11,678 bases of DNA from Actinomycetes bacterium (GCA_023432565.1 JAEYUL010000162.1:1-11678); one strand, 5' to 3'; shown: positions 1 to 7,491, counted from the stretch's first letter. The notes: generated from the letters alone by a model not told the origin. Program-made: numbers and translations.

Positions 1-1042
1 TCATGCGCCCCGCCAGGGCGTCAGCCAGCTCCGGGCTGTCCAGCCGGTACAGGACCGCCTCGGCCACCAACTCCTCGACCGGCTGGGCCACGACCGTCAA
101 CCGCCCGCACCCGCCATGGTCAGGACCGCTCGCGCACACATAGCGGCGACGATCCCCACGAGCCGAGGAGAACAGACGGGTGCCGCACTTGCCGCACCGC
201 AACATCCCCGACAACAGGTAGCGACGCGGCGCACGGCGGCCACTGACCTTCTTCGCGGCGAGCACCGCGATCAGCTGCTCACGCTGCGCAGGCGTCAGGA
301 TCGCAGGCCACACGGCCTTCGCCACGACCTCGCCCTTGTACTCACGCAGGCCCGCGTTCCGCGCTGATGTGAGTAGCGTGCTAAGCGTGGGCGTGCGCCA
401 CTCACCGCCGTCGGTCGTCGTCGGCACACCCTCGGCGTTCAGCCAGGCCGCCACCGACCGCAGGGACTCCCCCGCAAGCACCCGGGCAGCCATCGCCCGG
501 ATGACCTCAGCCTCCGACTCGATCACCGTCACCCGGTCCGCGGCGAACCCGTACGGGCGGTTGTGACCCCCGTTCGGTCGCCCCTGCTCGGCCAGCTGCT
601 GGTGCTTGCGCCGCAACCGCTCCGAACGACGCCCGGACTCCTTGGCCGCGAACGCCGCGAAGATCCGCGCCATGAACAGACCATCATCGTTGCCGAGGTC
701 GATGTCAGCGGTCACGGTCGCGACCTGACGGACCCCGGCTCGCTCGCACAGCTCGGTGAACTGCTCCAACTGGATCGGCTGACGAGTCAACCGATCCAGG
801 TTGTAGACGATCACCGCATCCCGATACCCCGCCCGCAGGTCCTCCAGCATCCGCTCGTAGGACGGGCGCCGCTTGCCCTTGAATGCGGACACGTCGTTGT
901 CGATGTATTCCTCAGCGACCCGCCACCCACGCTCAGCGGCAAGCCTGCGACAGTCCTCCAACTGCCGCTCAACCCCCAACGCGGTGCCTGTCGGGTCCGA
1001 CGAGATGCGGGCGTAGATCGCGGCAGCCTGAGGCGTCGTCAT
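1..1042 (-). CDS. Large serine recombinase (site-specific integrase), 3' end beyond window
   Basis: The frame is open from ATG at 1042 to base 1, giving 347 residues with no stop. An in-frame TGA at 1051-1049 makes this ATG the earliest start; no clear Shine-Dalgarno lies before it. The N-terminal resolvase domain (about 8-150) begins IYARISSD, with Ser14 as the probable nucleophile, followed by GVERQLEDCR. The recombinase domain starts near HNRPYGF (about 195). A zinc ribbon follows, with Cys283, Cys286, Cys302 and Cys311. This is the large-serine-integrase layout; such enzymes usually have about 450-600 residues, so the missing part should be the C-terminal coiled-coil region. Such enzymes integrate and excise phages or conjugative elements by cutting both strands through a 5'-phosphoserine. 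Codons such as ctt, gct, cgt, gat and tat are commoner than in the host genes to the right, which suggests transfer. A transposon-borne recombinase is the alternative; the exact element type cannot be told. Confidence 0.93.
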   Translation of the reverse strand, partial: MTTPQAAAIYARISSDPTGTALGVERQLEDCRRLAAERGWRVAEEYIDNDVSAFKGKRRPSYERMLEDLRAGYRDAVIVYNLDRLTRQPIQLEQFTELCERAGVRQVATVTADIDLGNDDGLFMARIFAAFAAKESGRRSERLRRKHQQLAEQGRPNGGHNRPYGFAADRVTVIESEAEVIRAMAARVLAGESLRSVAAWLNAEGVPTTTDGGEWRTPTLSTLLTSARNAGLREYKGEVVAKAVWPAILTPAQREQLIAVLAAKKVSGRRAPRRYLLSGMLRCGKCGTRLFSSARGDRRRYVCASGPDHGGCGRLTVVAQPVEELVAEAVLYRLDSPELADALAGRM

Positions 1043-1418
1043 GAGAGGTCACACTAGCGACGCGTGGACAAGTCGACCTCGGTGGGCCCGGTGATCTGCG
1101 AGCCCTGGGTGCTGTGCAGCGGGTGCTGTGCTGCTCGCGTGCCTCGGCGCGCTCATGGGGCGCCTCGCGGCGCGACGGCGTGCCCGGGCCGCGCGTCGGC
1201 GCCTGAGGTCCGGCGTCCGTGAGATCGCGGTGGCTCGTCCTCGGCCCGCTCGCGGCCGGGACCGACGCGCTCGAGCGGTGCCGTCGCGAGGCGGCCCACG
1301 CCGCGACGCGTCGACGGTCCTGGGGAGGGCGCGAGCAGGCCGGCTGGTGGTCGCCGCCGCGCGCAGGGGAGGATGCCGGGTGGCGCGGCGCAGGCCCGCG
1401 CCGCGAGGAAGGACGGCG
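1043..1418. other. 376-bp gap without a supportable gene; probable element/host junction
   Basis: No reading frame here has a recognisable product. The plus frame entering the thioesterase is open from 1128, but its extra residues are an arginine-rich run typical of non-coding GC-rich DNA, and the good ribosome site lies at 1405-1413. Sites used by large serine integrases often lie just upstream of the integrase gene, so an attL or attR could sit here; I saw no convincing inverted repeat that would place it. A short minus-strand frame ending in TAG at 1056-1054 has GC-ending codons over its last 20 or so residues and could be the tail of an interrupted host gene, but this is weak. The region should also hold the promoter for the plus-strand thioesterase pair. 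Confidence 0.5.
1405..1413 (+). promoter_or_regulatory. Ribosome binding site fixing the thioesterase start
   Basis: GAGGAAGGA stands 5 bases before the ATG at 1419. It supports this internal start over the upstream alternative at 1128, which would add a 97-residue arginine-rich extension unlike any hot-dog thioesterase. Confidence 0.8.
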
Positions 1419-1916
1419 ATGGCCAGGCTCGAGGTCCCGGTGCAGCTGCGCTGGTCGGACATGGACGCGTACGCGCACGTCAACAACGTCGAGATGCTGC
1501 GGCTCCTGGAGGAGGCGCGCATCGAGGTGTTCTGGCAGCACCCCGTGGGGCCCGACGGTGAGCGGCCGGAGACCCGACCGACCGCCGTGATCGACGCCGG
1601 GCCGGGCGCGCACGTCTCGACGTTCATCGCGCACCAGGAGATCCAGTACGTCAAGCCGCTCGGCTACCGGCGCTCGCCCGTCGTCGTCGAGCTGTGGATC
1701 GGCCACCTCGGCGGAGCGAGCCTCGACGTCTGCTACCAGGTGCGGGACCTGCCCGCGGCCGATCCCGCCTCGGTGGTCTACGCGCGGGCCGTCACGACGC
1801 TCGTGCTGGTCGACTCCGCCACCGGGTCGCCCACGCGCATCGGGCCCGTCGAGCGTGCGGCCTGGGAGCCGTACGTCGAGGAGCCGGTCGCGATCCGTCG
1901 CCGAGGCGCGCGGTGA
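1419..1916 (+). CDS. Acyl-CoA thioesterase, 4HBT/YbgC-type hot-dog fold
   Basis: 165 residues, a usual length for a single-domain hot-dog thioesterase of the 4-hydroxybenzoyl-CoA thioesterase/YbgC class. The signature is the N-terminal RWSDMDAYAHVNNVEMLRLL: the second Asp (Asp16) is at the position of the catalytic acid, and HVNN followed by EEARIE begins the central hot-dog helix. The later segment HQEIQYVKPLGYRR is also typical of the family. Members act in the cytoplasm and hydrolyse an acyl-CoA thioester to free acid and CoA; the chain length preferred here cannot be read from sequence. From memory, actinobacteria such as Mycobacterium have a conserved thioesterase of this kind (Rv2475c) in a neighbourhood that also carries a GlbO-type globin gene, which would fit this window. 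The stop overlaps the start of the next gene (GTGA), so the two are likely co-translated. Confidence 0.9.
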   Translation: MARLEVPVQLRWSDMDAYAHVNNVEMLRLLEEARIEVFWQHPVGPDGERPETRPTAVIDAGPGAHVSTFIAHQEIQYVKPLGYRRSPVVVELWIGHLGGASLDVCYQVRDLPAADPASVVYARAVTTLVLVDSATGSPTRIGPVERAAWEPYVEEPVAIRRRGAR

Positions 1917-2374
1917 GTGCCGACGTCCCGGTCCCCGGCCAGGTGCTGACCATGTCCGGGGTGTTCGTGCTGCGCGTGCCCCCGGAGTGGCAGGCCACGG
2001 GTCTCGAGGGGCATCGGTACCGGCTGCGCCGCCCGGGCGTCGAGGGCTCCGTCGACGTCTCGGTGCACCGCGGGCACGAGCCCGCGCCGGACGCACGCGA
2101 GACGGTGCGTGCGTACGCACGGTCGTGCGGTGCGCCCGAGGACGTGTCGCTCGTGCCGCTGCACGGGGACGAGCGGCCGACCGCTCGTCGCGCGGGAGCG
2201 CGCTGGGCCGACGGCCCGGGGTGGCGCGTGGCGGCGGCGCTGTGCAGCGGGCGTGACGTCGTGGTCGCGGCGGCGGTGGCGGGCGACGACGAGGCCCGGG
2301 CGGCCGTGGAACGGATCGTCACGACGCTCGAGCCGCACGTCGCCGCGCGGCGGTGGTGGCACAGGCGCCGCTGA
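1913..2374 (+). CDS. Conserved-looking hypothetical protein coupled to the thioesterase
   Basis: 153 residues from the GTG at 1913, which shares bases with the TGA of the thioesterase (GTGA). A second possible start is ATG 1952 (MSGVFVLRVPPEW). I do not recognise the family with confidence. There is no signal peptide, membrane segment or metal-binding motif. The opening VFVLRVPPEWQATG, then a hydrophilic strand-rich stretch, a short central helix (ARETVRAYARSCG) and a final helix ending IVTTLEP resemble the broad PsbP/DcrB/DUF1795-like pattern (a strand with P-x-W near the start, a small alpha/beta body, a helix before a T-L motif), but this is only resemblance. The tail (ARRWWHRRR) is basic and aromatic. 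Codon ends are almost all G or C, as in neighbouring host genes, so it is very probably a real gene. Overlap with the thioesterase suggests a shared transcript and perhaps a related role. Confidence 0.75.
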   Translation: MSADVPVPGQVLTMSGVFVLRVPPEWQATGLEGHRYRLRRPGVEGSVDVSVHRGHEPAPDARETVRAYARSCGAPEDVSLVPLHGDERPTARRAGARWADGPGWRVAAALCSGRDVVVAAAVAGDDEARAAVERIVTTLEPHVAARRWWHRRR

Positions 2375-2400
2375 GCACCTGCACGTCCTGACCCGCGCCG

Positions 2401-2450
2401 AGCCGGTCCGGGCCTGTCTGAGCCTGTCTGAGCCGGTCCGGGCCGGTCCG
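2401..2450. repeat. Five tandem degenerate 10-bp repeats
   Basis: Five consecutive decamers fit RGCCKGTCYG: agccggtccg, ggcctgtctg, agcctgtctg, agccggtccg, ggccggtccg. They form two 15-base perfect copies of gagccggtccgggcc at 2400-2414 and 2430-2444. The array lies between two convergent genes (stops at 2374 and 2486). Ten bases is close to one helical turn, so the units would face the same side of the DNA. It may be a slippage product or a protein-binding array; nothing in the sequence decides. Confidence 0.75.
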
Positions 2451-2465
2451 CGTGCGGGTCGACTC

Positions 2466-2486
2466 ACGGGCCCGCGTGCAGCCCGT
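2466..2486. terminator. Weak hairpin in the convergent gap
   Basis: ACGGGC (2466-2471) pairs with GCCCGT (2481-2486) around a 9-base loop. It lies where the plus-strand thioesterase pair and the long minus-strand gene row converge, and touches the stop codon of the SDR gene. It has no T-tract and only six pairs, so a terminator role is a guess. Confidence 0.25.
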
Positions 2487-4105
2487 CAGCCCGCGGGACG
2501 GCGCATGGCCCGGTGTGCGCGCACGGCGGCTGCCGCGATGTTCCGCTGCATCCCGCCGAACACGATGCCGTGGAACGGGGCCACGGCCCACCAGTACAGC
2601 TGGCCGCCCAGCCCGGTCGGGTGGAACAGCGCACGCTGGACGAACGTCGTCGGCGCGCTGGTCCAGTCGGCGGCCGTGGGCTCGGCCCCGCCGGACACAG
2701 GCTCGACGCGCAGCTCGAGCCACGCCAGACCGGGGACGCGCATCTCGGCCCGCAGCCGCAGCAGCCGTCCCGGCTCGATCGCCTCGACGCGCCACCAGTC
2801 GACCGCGTCGTCGACGAGCAGCCGGCCCGGGTCACGCCGGCCGCGACGCAGTCCCGGCCCACCCGCGAGGCGGTCGAGGAGCCCGCGCACGCGCCAGGCG
2901 AGCGGCCAGGAGTACCACCCGCGCTCACCGCCGACGGCCTCGATCACGCGCCACAGCGCGGCCGGGGACGCGTCCACCTCGACGCGCCGCTCGTCGACGT
3001 ACAGCGACCCGCCCGCCCAGTCGGGGTCGCTCGGCAGCGGGTCGGAGGGGGCGCCGGGCACCGAGGCCGACGACCAGCGGGTCGTCACGGCCGCCTCCTG
3101 CACGCGGCTCAGCGCGAGCCGCACGGCGCGTTCGAACCCCACGAGCCCGCCTGGCGGGTCGGGCACGTACTGCGCGATGTCGTGCTCGTGGCACACGACC
3201 TCGTGCACGAGCGAGTCGACCAGCGGGCGGGCCAGGCCGCCGGGCACCGGCGTGACGAGGGAGACCCACAGGCTCGACAGCCGCGGCGTGAGCACTCCGA
3301 CGCCCACGATCAGGCGCGGACGCAGCCCGGCGACGCGGGCGTAGCGCTGCATCATCTCGCGGTACGTGAGCACGTCCGGTCCGCCGATGTCGAACGCACG
3401 GTTGACGTCCGGCGGCATCGCGGCCGCGGCGACGAGGTAGCGAAGGACGTCGCGGATCGCGATCGGCTGGATGCGGTTGTCCACCCAGCGGGGGACGGTC
3501 ATGGCGGGGAGCCGCTCGGTGAGGTAGCGCATCATCTCGAACGACGCCGACCCGGAGCCGAGGATCACGGCGGCGCGCAGCACGGTGGTCGGCACACCGC
3601 TGGCCAGCAGGATCTCGCCGACCTCGGCACGCGAGGCCAGGTGTGCCGAGAGCTGCTCGTCGTCCGGGGCGAGGCCCCCGAGGTACACGACGCGGCGGAC
3701 GCCCGCCTCGGCGGCGGCGCTCGCGAAGGTCTGGGCCGTCGCGCGGTCTCGCTGCGCGAACTGGCGTCCGGTGCCCAGGGAGTGCACGAGGTAGTACGCG
3801 ACGGTCGCGTCGCGCAGCGCGGGCCCGATCTGGTCCGATCGGGAGGCGTCGGCCTGGACGACCTCCACGTCGTCGTACCACGGGCGGCCCCGCAGGCGCT
3901 CAGGGGTGCGCGCGAGCGCCCGCACGCGGTAGCCCGCAGCCAGCAGCTCGGGGACGAGCCGCCCGCCGACGTAGCCCGTCACGCCGGTCACGACGGCCAG
4001 CCGGGAGTCGGGGCGTGGCCTGCCGTCCTCGCCGGTCCCCGGGACGAGCCCGGCGAGCGTGTCGGCGACGGGCTGCGGTGCGAGCTCCTCGGGCGGCGTC
4101 GTCAT
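2486..4105 (-). CDS. Atypical SDR-family NAD(P)-binding protein fused to DUF2867
   Basis: 539 residues in two parts. Residues about 36-260 are a Rossmann domain of the NmrA-like, extended atypical SDR kind: LAVVTGVTGYVGGRL gives the nucleotide-binding TGxxGxxGG (40-48), and YLGGLAPDDEQLSAHLASR (141-159) followed by RAAVILGSGSASFEMMRYL is typical of this group. The classical YxxxK catalytic pair is not evident, so it may bind NAD(P)(H) without acting as a normal dehydrogenase. Residues about 365-530 match DUF2867 (SLYVDERRVEVDASPAALWRVIEAVGG, GWYSWPLAWRVRGLLDRL, FHPTGLGGQLYWWAVAPFHGIVF), a domain that looks like a START/polyketide-cyclase-type lipid pocket. The pairing is known in actinobacteria; substrate unknown. 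The first 35 residues are a proline-rich leader; ATG 4105 has no strong ribosome site. It lies 46 bases downstream of the topoisomerase gene on the same strand. Confidence 0.88.
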   Translation of the reverse strand: MTTPPEELAPQPVADTLAGLVPGTGEDGRPRPDSRLAVVTGVTGYVGGRLVPELLAAGYRVRALARTPERLRGRPWYDDVEVVQADASRSDQIGPALRDATVAYYLVHSLGTGRQFAQRDRATAQTFASAAAEAGVRRVVYLGGLAPDDEQLSAHLASRAEVGEILLASGVPTTVLRAAVILGSGSASFEMMRYLTERLPAMTVPRWVDNRIQPIAIRDVLRYLVAAAAMPPDVNRAFDIGGPDVLTYREMMQRYARVAGLRPRLIVGVGVLTPRLSSLWVSLVTPVPGGLARPLVDSLVHEVVCHEHDIAQYVPDPPGGLVGFERAVRLALSRVQEAAVTTRWSSASVPGAPSDPLPSDPDWAGGSLYVDERRVEVDASPAALWRVIEAVGGERGWYSWPLAWRVRGLLDRLAGGPGLRRGRRDPGRLLVDDAVDWWRVEAIEPGRLLRLRAEMRVPGLAWLELRVEPVSGGAEPTAADWTSAPTTFVQRALFHPTGLGGQLYWWAVAPFHGIVFGGMQRNIAAAAVRAHRAMRRPAG

Positions 4106-4151
4106 CGTCGCAGTCTGCGGCTGCCGCGGCGCCCGCGCAAAGCGAGCCGGC

Positions 4152-5147
4152 TCACCTCAGGAGCGCGAGCGTCTCGCGCTCGGCGACCGCCTGCGACCGC
4201 GTCGGGCGGATCGTCGTGCCCCGCTCCCACAGGTCGACCACCCGAGGGTCGATGTAGGACGCCCGGCACACGGCCGGGGTGTTGCCGAGCTCCTCGGCGA
4301 CGTCCTTGACCACCTGCGTCACCGCTCGACGCCGTGCGCGGTCCGACGCCGGAGCGGCGCCGAGCGCCGCGAGCCCGCGTGCGGCGAGCACGGTCGCGTG
4401 CCACGTGCGGAAGTCCTTGGGCGTCGCGTCCGGGCCGAGCCTGTCCTTGACGTAGGCCGCGACGTCGGCGCTGGTGACGTCGTGCCAGCCGGCGTCGTCG
4501 CGCCACGCGAGCAGCTCCTCGCTCTCGTCCTGGCGGCGCACGAGAGTGCGCACGAGGCGCGCGACGTCGTCGTCCTCGACGACCGTGTCGCGGATCTGGC
4601 CGGACTTGGCGGGGAAGTGCAGGTGCACGCGGCCGGGGTCGTCGTCGGACGCCGGCGCCAGGACGCGCACGTGGTCCTTGCGCAGGGTCGCCAGACCGTA
4701 CGAGCCGTGCCGCAGCGCGTACCCCTCGCCGCCGACCCGCAGGTAGGCGAGGTCGAGCAGGCGGAACGCCAGGGCCAGCGCCTTGTCCCGCGGGAAGCCG
4801 TCCTGCTGCAGGTCGCGGCGCACCCGGCGACGTGCCGCGGGCAGGCGTGCGGCCACCTCGAGCACGTGGTCGTGCTTGAGGCGGTCGCGCCGTGCGCGCC
4901 ACTGCGCGTGGTACAGGTACTGCCGACGCCGGGCGTCGTCGAGCCCGGCGGCCTGGATGTGCCCGTGCGGCAGCGGGCAGATCCACACGTCCCGCCACGC
5001 GGGCGGGATCGCGAGCGCGACGATGCGGCTCAGGTGCTCCGCGTCGGTGATCCTGGCGCGGTCGACGTCGAGGTAGACGAACCCCGACCCCGCGCGCCGA
5101 CGCGTCCATCCGGGCCCGTCGATCCTGACTCGGCGAAGTCGCACCAT
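4152..5147 (-). CDS. DNA topoisomerase IB (poxvirus/bacterial type)
   Basis: 331 residues from ATG 5147; bacterial TopIB proteins are about 340. The enzyme relaxes supercoils by nicking one strand through a 3'-phosphotyrosine and letting the duplex swivel, with no ATP needed. The N-terminal cap (about 1-90) contains GFVYLDVDR and LAIPPAWRDVWICPLPHGHIQAAGLD, hallmarks of the family. In the catalytic domain I place Arg137 (YLRVGGEGYALRHGSYGLATL), Lys181 (FPAKSG), Arg247 (KDFRTWHAT), Asn289 (ELGNTPAVCRASY) and the nucleophile Tyr298 (SYIDPRV). The Asn to Tyr spacing of nine matches what I recall for the Deinococcus enzyme (N280, Y289). All key residues are present, so it should be active. An upstream in-frame ATG (5228) would add 27 arginine-rich residues and overlap the MMPL gene, so 5147 is preferred. 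It starts 10 bases after the MMPL stop, which suggests co-transcription. Confidence 0.95.
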   Translation of the reverse strand: MVRLRRVRIDGPGWTRRRAGSGFVYLDVDRARITDAEHLSRIVALAIPPAWRDVWICPLPHGHIQAAGLDDARRRQYLYHAQWRARRDRLKHDHVLEVAARLPAARRRVRRDLQQDGFPRDKALALAFRLLDLAYLRVGGEGYALRHGSYGLATLRKDHVRVLAPASDDDPGRVHLHFPAKSGQIRDTVVEDDDVARLVRTLVRRQDESEELLAWRDDAGWHDVTSADVAAYVKDRLGPDATPKDFRTWHATVLAARGLAALGAAPASDRARRRAVTQVVKDVAEELGNTPAVCRASYIDPRVVDLWERGTTIRPTRSQAVAERETLALLR

Positions 5148-5157
5148 GCGCGCAGTC

Positions 5158-7464
5158 TCACTCGGAGTCGCTGCCCGTGCTCGTCGGCGCACCTGCCACC
5201 GGCGTCGGCGCCGGCCGCGGGTCATCACCGGCGTCCGTGCGTCGGCTGCCGATCCGTGACGGCCACCACGACCGGTCGCCGAGGTCGTGCACGGCCGCCG
5301 GCACGAGCAGCGAGCGCACGACGAACGTGTCCAGCAGCACGCCGAACGCGACGAGGAAGGCCAGCTGCACCAGGAAGAGCAGCGGGATCACGGCGAGCGC
5401 GGCGAAGGTGGTCGCGAGCACGATGCCGGCCGAGGTGATCACGCCTCCGGTCACCGCCAGCCCGCGGACGACCCCGGCGTGCGTGCCGTGCCGGACCGAC
5501 TCCTCGCGGACCCGGGTCATGAGGAAGATCGAGTAGTCGACCCCGAGCGCGACGAGGAACACGAACGCGAACAGCGGGACCGTGGGGTCGGCGCCGGGGA
5601 AGTCGAAGACATGGTCGAACAGGATCGCGGCCACCCCGAGGGTCGCAGCGAACGACAGCACGTTGGCCACGAGCAGGACCAGCGCCGCCACGACCGAGCG
5701 CAGCAGCAGCATGAGGATCACGATGATCACGACCAGGACGACAGGCACGATCACCCGCAGGTCCCGCTGCGCAGCGGCGATCGTGTCGACCTGCTGAGCC
5801 GCGGCCCCGCCCACGAGCGCCTCGGGCGAGATCTCGCTCACGACCTCACGCACGTCGCGGACCGTGTCCTGAGCCTCGACGGAGTCGGACGGCGCGGTCG
5901 TCGTGGCGTCGAGGCGGATGGTGCCGTCGACGACCACGGGTGGGGCGTCGCTGCCACTGCCCGGCCGCCCCGCGGGCGCACCGGTGTAGGGCACCACGGT
6001 CTCGACCCCGGGCACGTCCGCGACGGCGCGGGCGACCTCGTCGGCGTCCTGCTCGGGGACGATGACGGTGACGGGCTGCACCGACCCGGCAGGGAAGTGC
6101 TCGGCGAGCAGCTCCTCGCCCGCGACCGCGTCCACCTCGGTGAGGAACACGTCGGACTCGTTGGTGCCGGACGCGTCGAACGTCGGCAGGAACGCGGCGA
6201 AGGCGGCCAGGACGATCGCGGTCACGACCCAGACGCGACGCGCGCGCCGTGCCACCCAGCGCGCCAGTCGGCCCCACAGGCCGCCGACGCCGTCGACCGT
6301 CACGTCCTGCTCGGCCTCCACCTGCGTCGTGTGGCGCGGCACGCGCGGCCAGAAGAAGACGCGCGAGCGCCGGCCGGCGACGAGCAGGATCGCGGGCAGC
6401 AGCGTGAGCGACGCGAGCAGCGCGGAGGCGATGCCGATCGCCGCGACCGGGCCGAGCGACCGGTTCGAGCCGAGCTCGGACAGCAGCAGGCACAGCAGGC
6501 CCGCGATGACGGTTCCCGCGGACGCCGCGATCGGCTCGAGGCACGCGCGGATCGCGCGGCGCATGGCCTGCGCGGGGTGGTCGAAACGCCGGAGCTCCTC
6601 GCGGTACCGGGCGACGAGCAGCAGGGCGTAGTCCACGCTCGCGCCGACGACGAGGATCGACAGGATGCCCTGCGCCTGTCCGTTGAGCACGATCGTCCCG
6701 GCGTCGGCGAGCCGGTACACCACCAGGCCTGCCAGGCAGAGCGCGAAGACCGCCGTGACGATCACGACGAGCGGCAGCAGGGGGGAGCGGTAGACGACGA
6801 CGAGGATGAGCAGCACCGCGGCGAGCGCGACGAGCAGCAGCACGCCGTCGATGCCGCCGAACGCGGTGACCAGGTCGGCGACGAAGCCCGCGGGTCCCGT
6901 GACCCAGGCGTTCAGGCCGAGCTCGCCGGCCGAGTCGGCGCTCGCGCCGAGGTCCTCGAGCAACGTCGCACGCAGGTCGGTGACGAACGCGTTCGTCACC
7001 GACTCCTCGTCGCCGACGAGTTCCTCGGCGCTGTCGGCGTCGAGGGAGTAGATGATCAGGAGCGCCTCGCCGTCCTGCGAGGGCGTGATCACGGGCTCGG
7101 CCGTCAGGTAGTCCCGCCACGTCCGGTCGGTACCGGGCACCTCGTGCGTCGGGAACGACTGTGCGACCTGTGTCACCGCCGCGATCTGCTCGTCGGTCAC
7201 CCGGCCGCCGTCCTGCGGCGTGAGCACGACGAGCGCGGGCAGCGCGGGGGCCTCGACGAACTTGCGGCTCGCCTCCTCGGCGAGCGTCGACTGCGCCGAC
7301 GAGGGCAGGAAGGCAGCCGCGTCGTTGGTCTGGACCTGCGACAGCTTGCCCTGGGCGACGCCGCCCACGGAGCCGATCGCCAGCCAGGCGACCAGCGCCA
7401 CGACGATGAGGAGGGCACGGGTCACGGCAGGTCGCAACGAGGACATGGCGGCAGCATGAGGCAT
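5158..7464 (-). CDS. MMPL-family (RND superfamily) membrane transporter
   Basis: 768 residues from ATG 7464; the ATG at 7446 (MSSLRPAVTRALL) is equally good, and neither has a clear ribosome site. The layout is the duplicated RND/MMPL one: a first membrane helix (about 17-35), an outside loop (about 36-200), five membrane helices (about 205-365), a cytoplasmic linker with basic residues, then a second helix/loop/five-helix set (about 410-725). Each half carries the membrane Asp-Tyr signature in its fourth helix: GASVDYALLLVARYREE (Asp278-Tyr279) and ALGVDYSIFLMTRVREE (Asp643-Tyr644), the presumed proton-relay sites. Relatives export lipids, siderophores or drugs using the proton gradient; in mycobacteria they carry cell-envelope lipids. 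The C-terminal tail (about 735-768) is acidic, rich in Pro, Thr and Ser, and probably unstructured. The substrate cannot be predicted. Confidence 0.94.
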   Translation of the reverse strand: MPHAAAMSSLRPAVTRALLIVVALVAWLAIGSVGGVAQGKLSQVQTNDAAAFLPSSAQSTLAEEASRKFVEAPALPALVVLTPQDGGRVTDEQIAAVTQVAQSFPTHEVPGTDRTWRDYLTAEPVITPSQDGEALLIIYSLDADSAEELVGDEESVTNAFVTDLRATLLEDLGASADSAGELGLNAWVTGPAGFVADLVTAFGGIDGVLLLVALAAVLLILVVVYRSPLLPLVVIVTAVFALCLAGLVVYRLADAGTIVLNGQAQGILSILVVGASVDYALLLVARYREELRRFDHPAQAMRRAIRACLEPIAASAGTVIAGLLCLLLSELGSNRSLGPVAAIGIASALLASLTLLPAILLVAGRRSRVFFWPRVPRHTTQVEAEQDVTVDGVGGLWGRLARWVARRARRVWVVTAIVLAAFAAFLPTFDASGTNESDVFLTEVDAVAGEELLAEHFPAGSVQPVTVIVPEQDADEVARAVADVPGVETVVPYTGAPAGRPGSGSDAPPVVVDGTIRLDATTTAPSDSVEAQDTVRDVREVVSEISPEALVGGAAAQQVDTIAAAQRDLRVIVPVVLVVIIVILMLLLRSVVAALVLLVANVLSFAATLGVAAILFDHVFDFPGADPTVPLFAFVFLVALGVDYSIFLMTRVREESVRHGTHAGVVRGLAVTGGVITSAGIVLATTFAALAVIPLLFLVQLAFLVAFGVLLDTFVVRSLLVPAAVHDLGDRSWWPSRIGSRRTDAGDDPRPAPTPVAGAPTSTGSDSE

Positions 7465-7491
7465 CGGAGCGCCGCGCGCCCGTCGAAGGTC

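Noticed and set aside
1..1042. The idea that the recombinase is a decayed pseudogene.
   Set aside because: I translated the whole stretch: no stop or frameshift, and the catalytic Ser, the Arg motifs and four zinc-ligand cysteines are all in place. It is only cut by the window edge.
1128..1418. An N-terminal extension of the thioesterase starting at 1128.
   Set aside because: The extra 97 residues are arginine-rich and non-conserved in look; a good ribosome site precedes ATG 1419, and the hot-dog signature begins right after it.
969..2120. A minus-strand frame covering the gap and the thioesterase.
   Set aside because: Arg/Pro/His-rich shadow that overlaps both the recombinase 5' end and the thioesterase; no motif.
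2513..4309. A long plus-strand frame opposite the SDR-DUF2867 gene.
   Set aside because: Low-complexity Arg/His/Gly/Pro product without motifs, while the minus strand encodes a clear two-domain protein.
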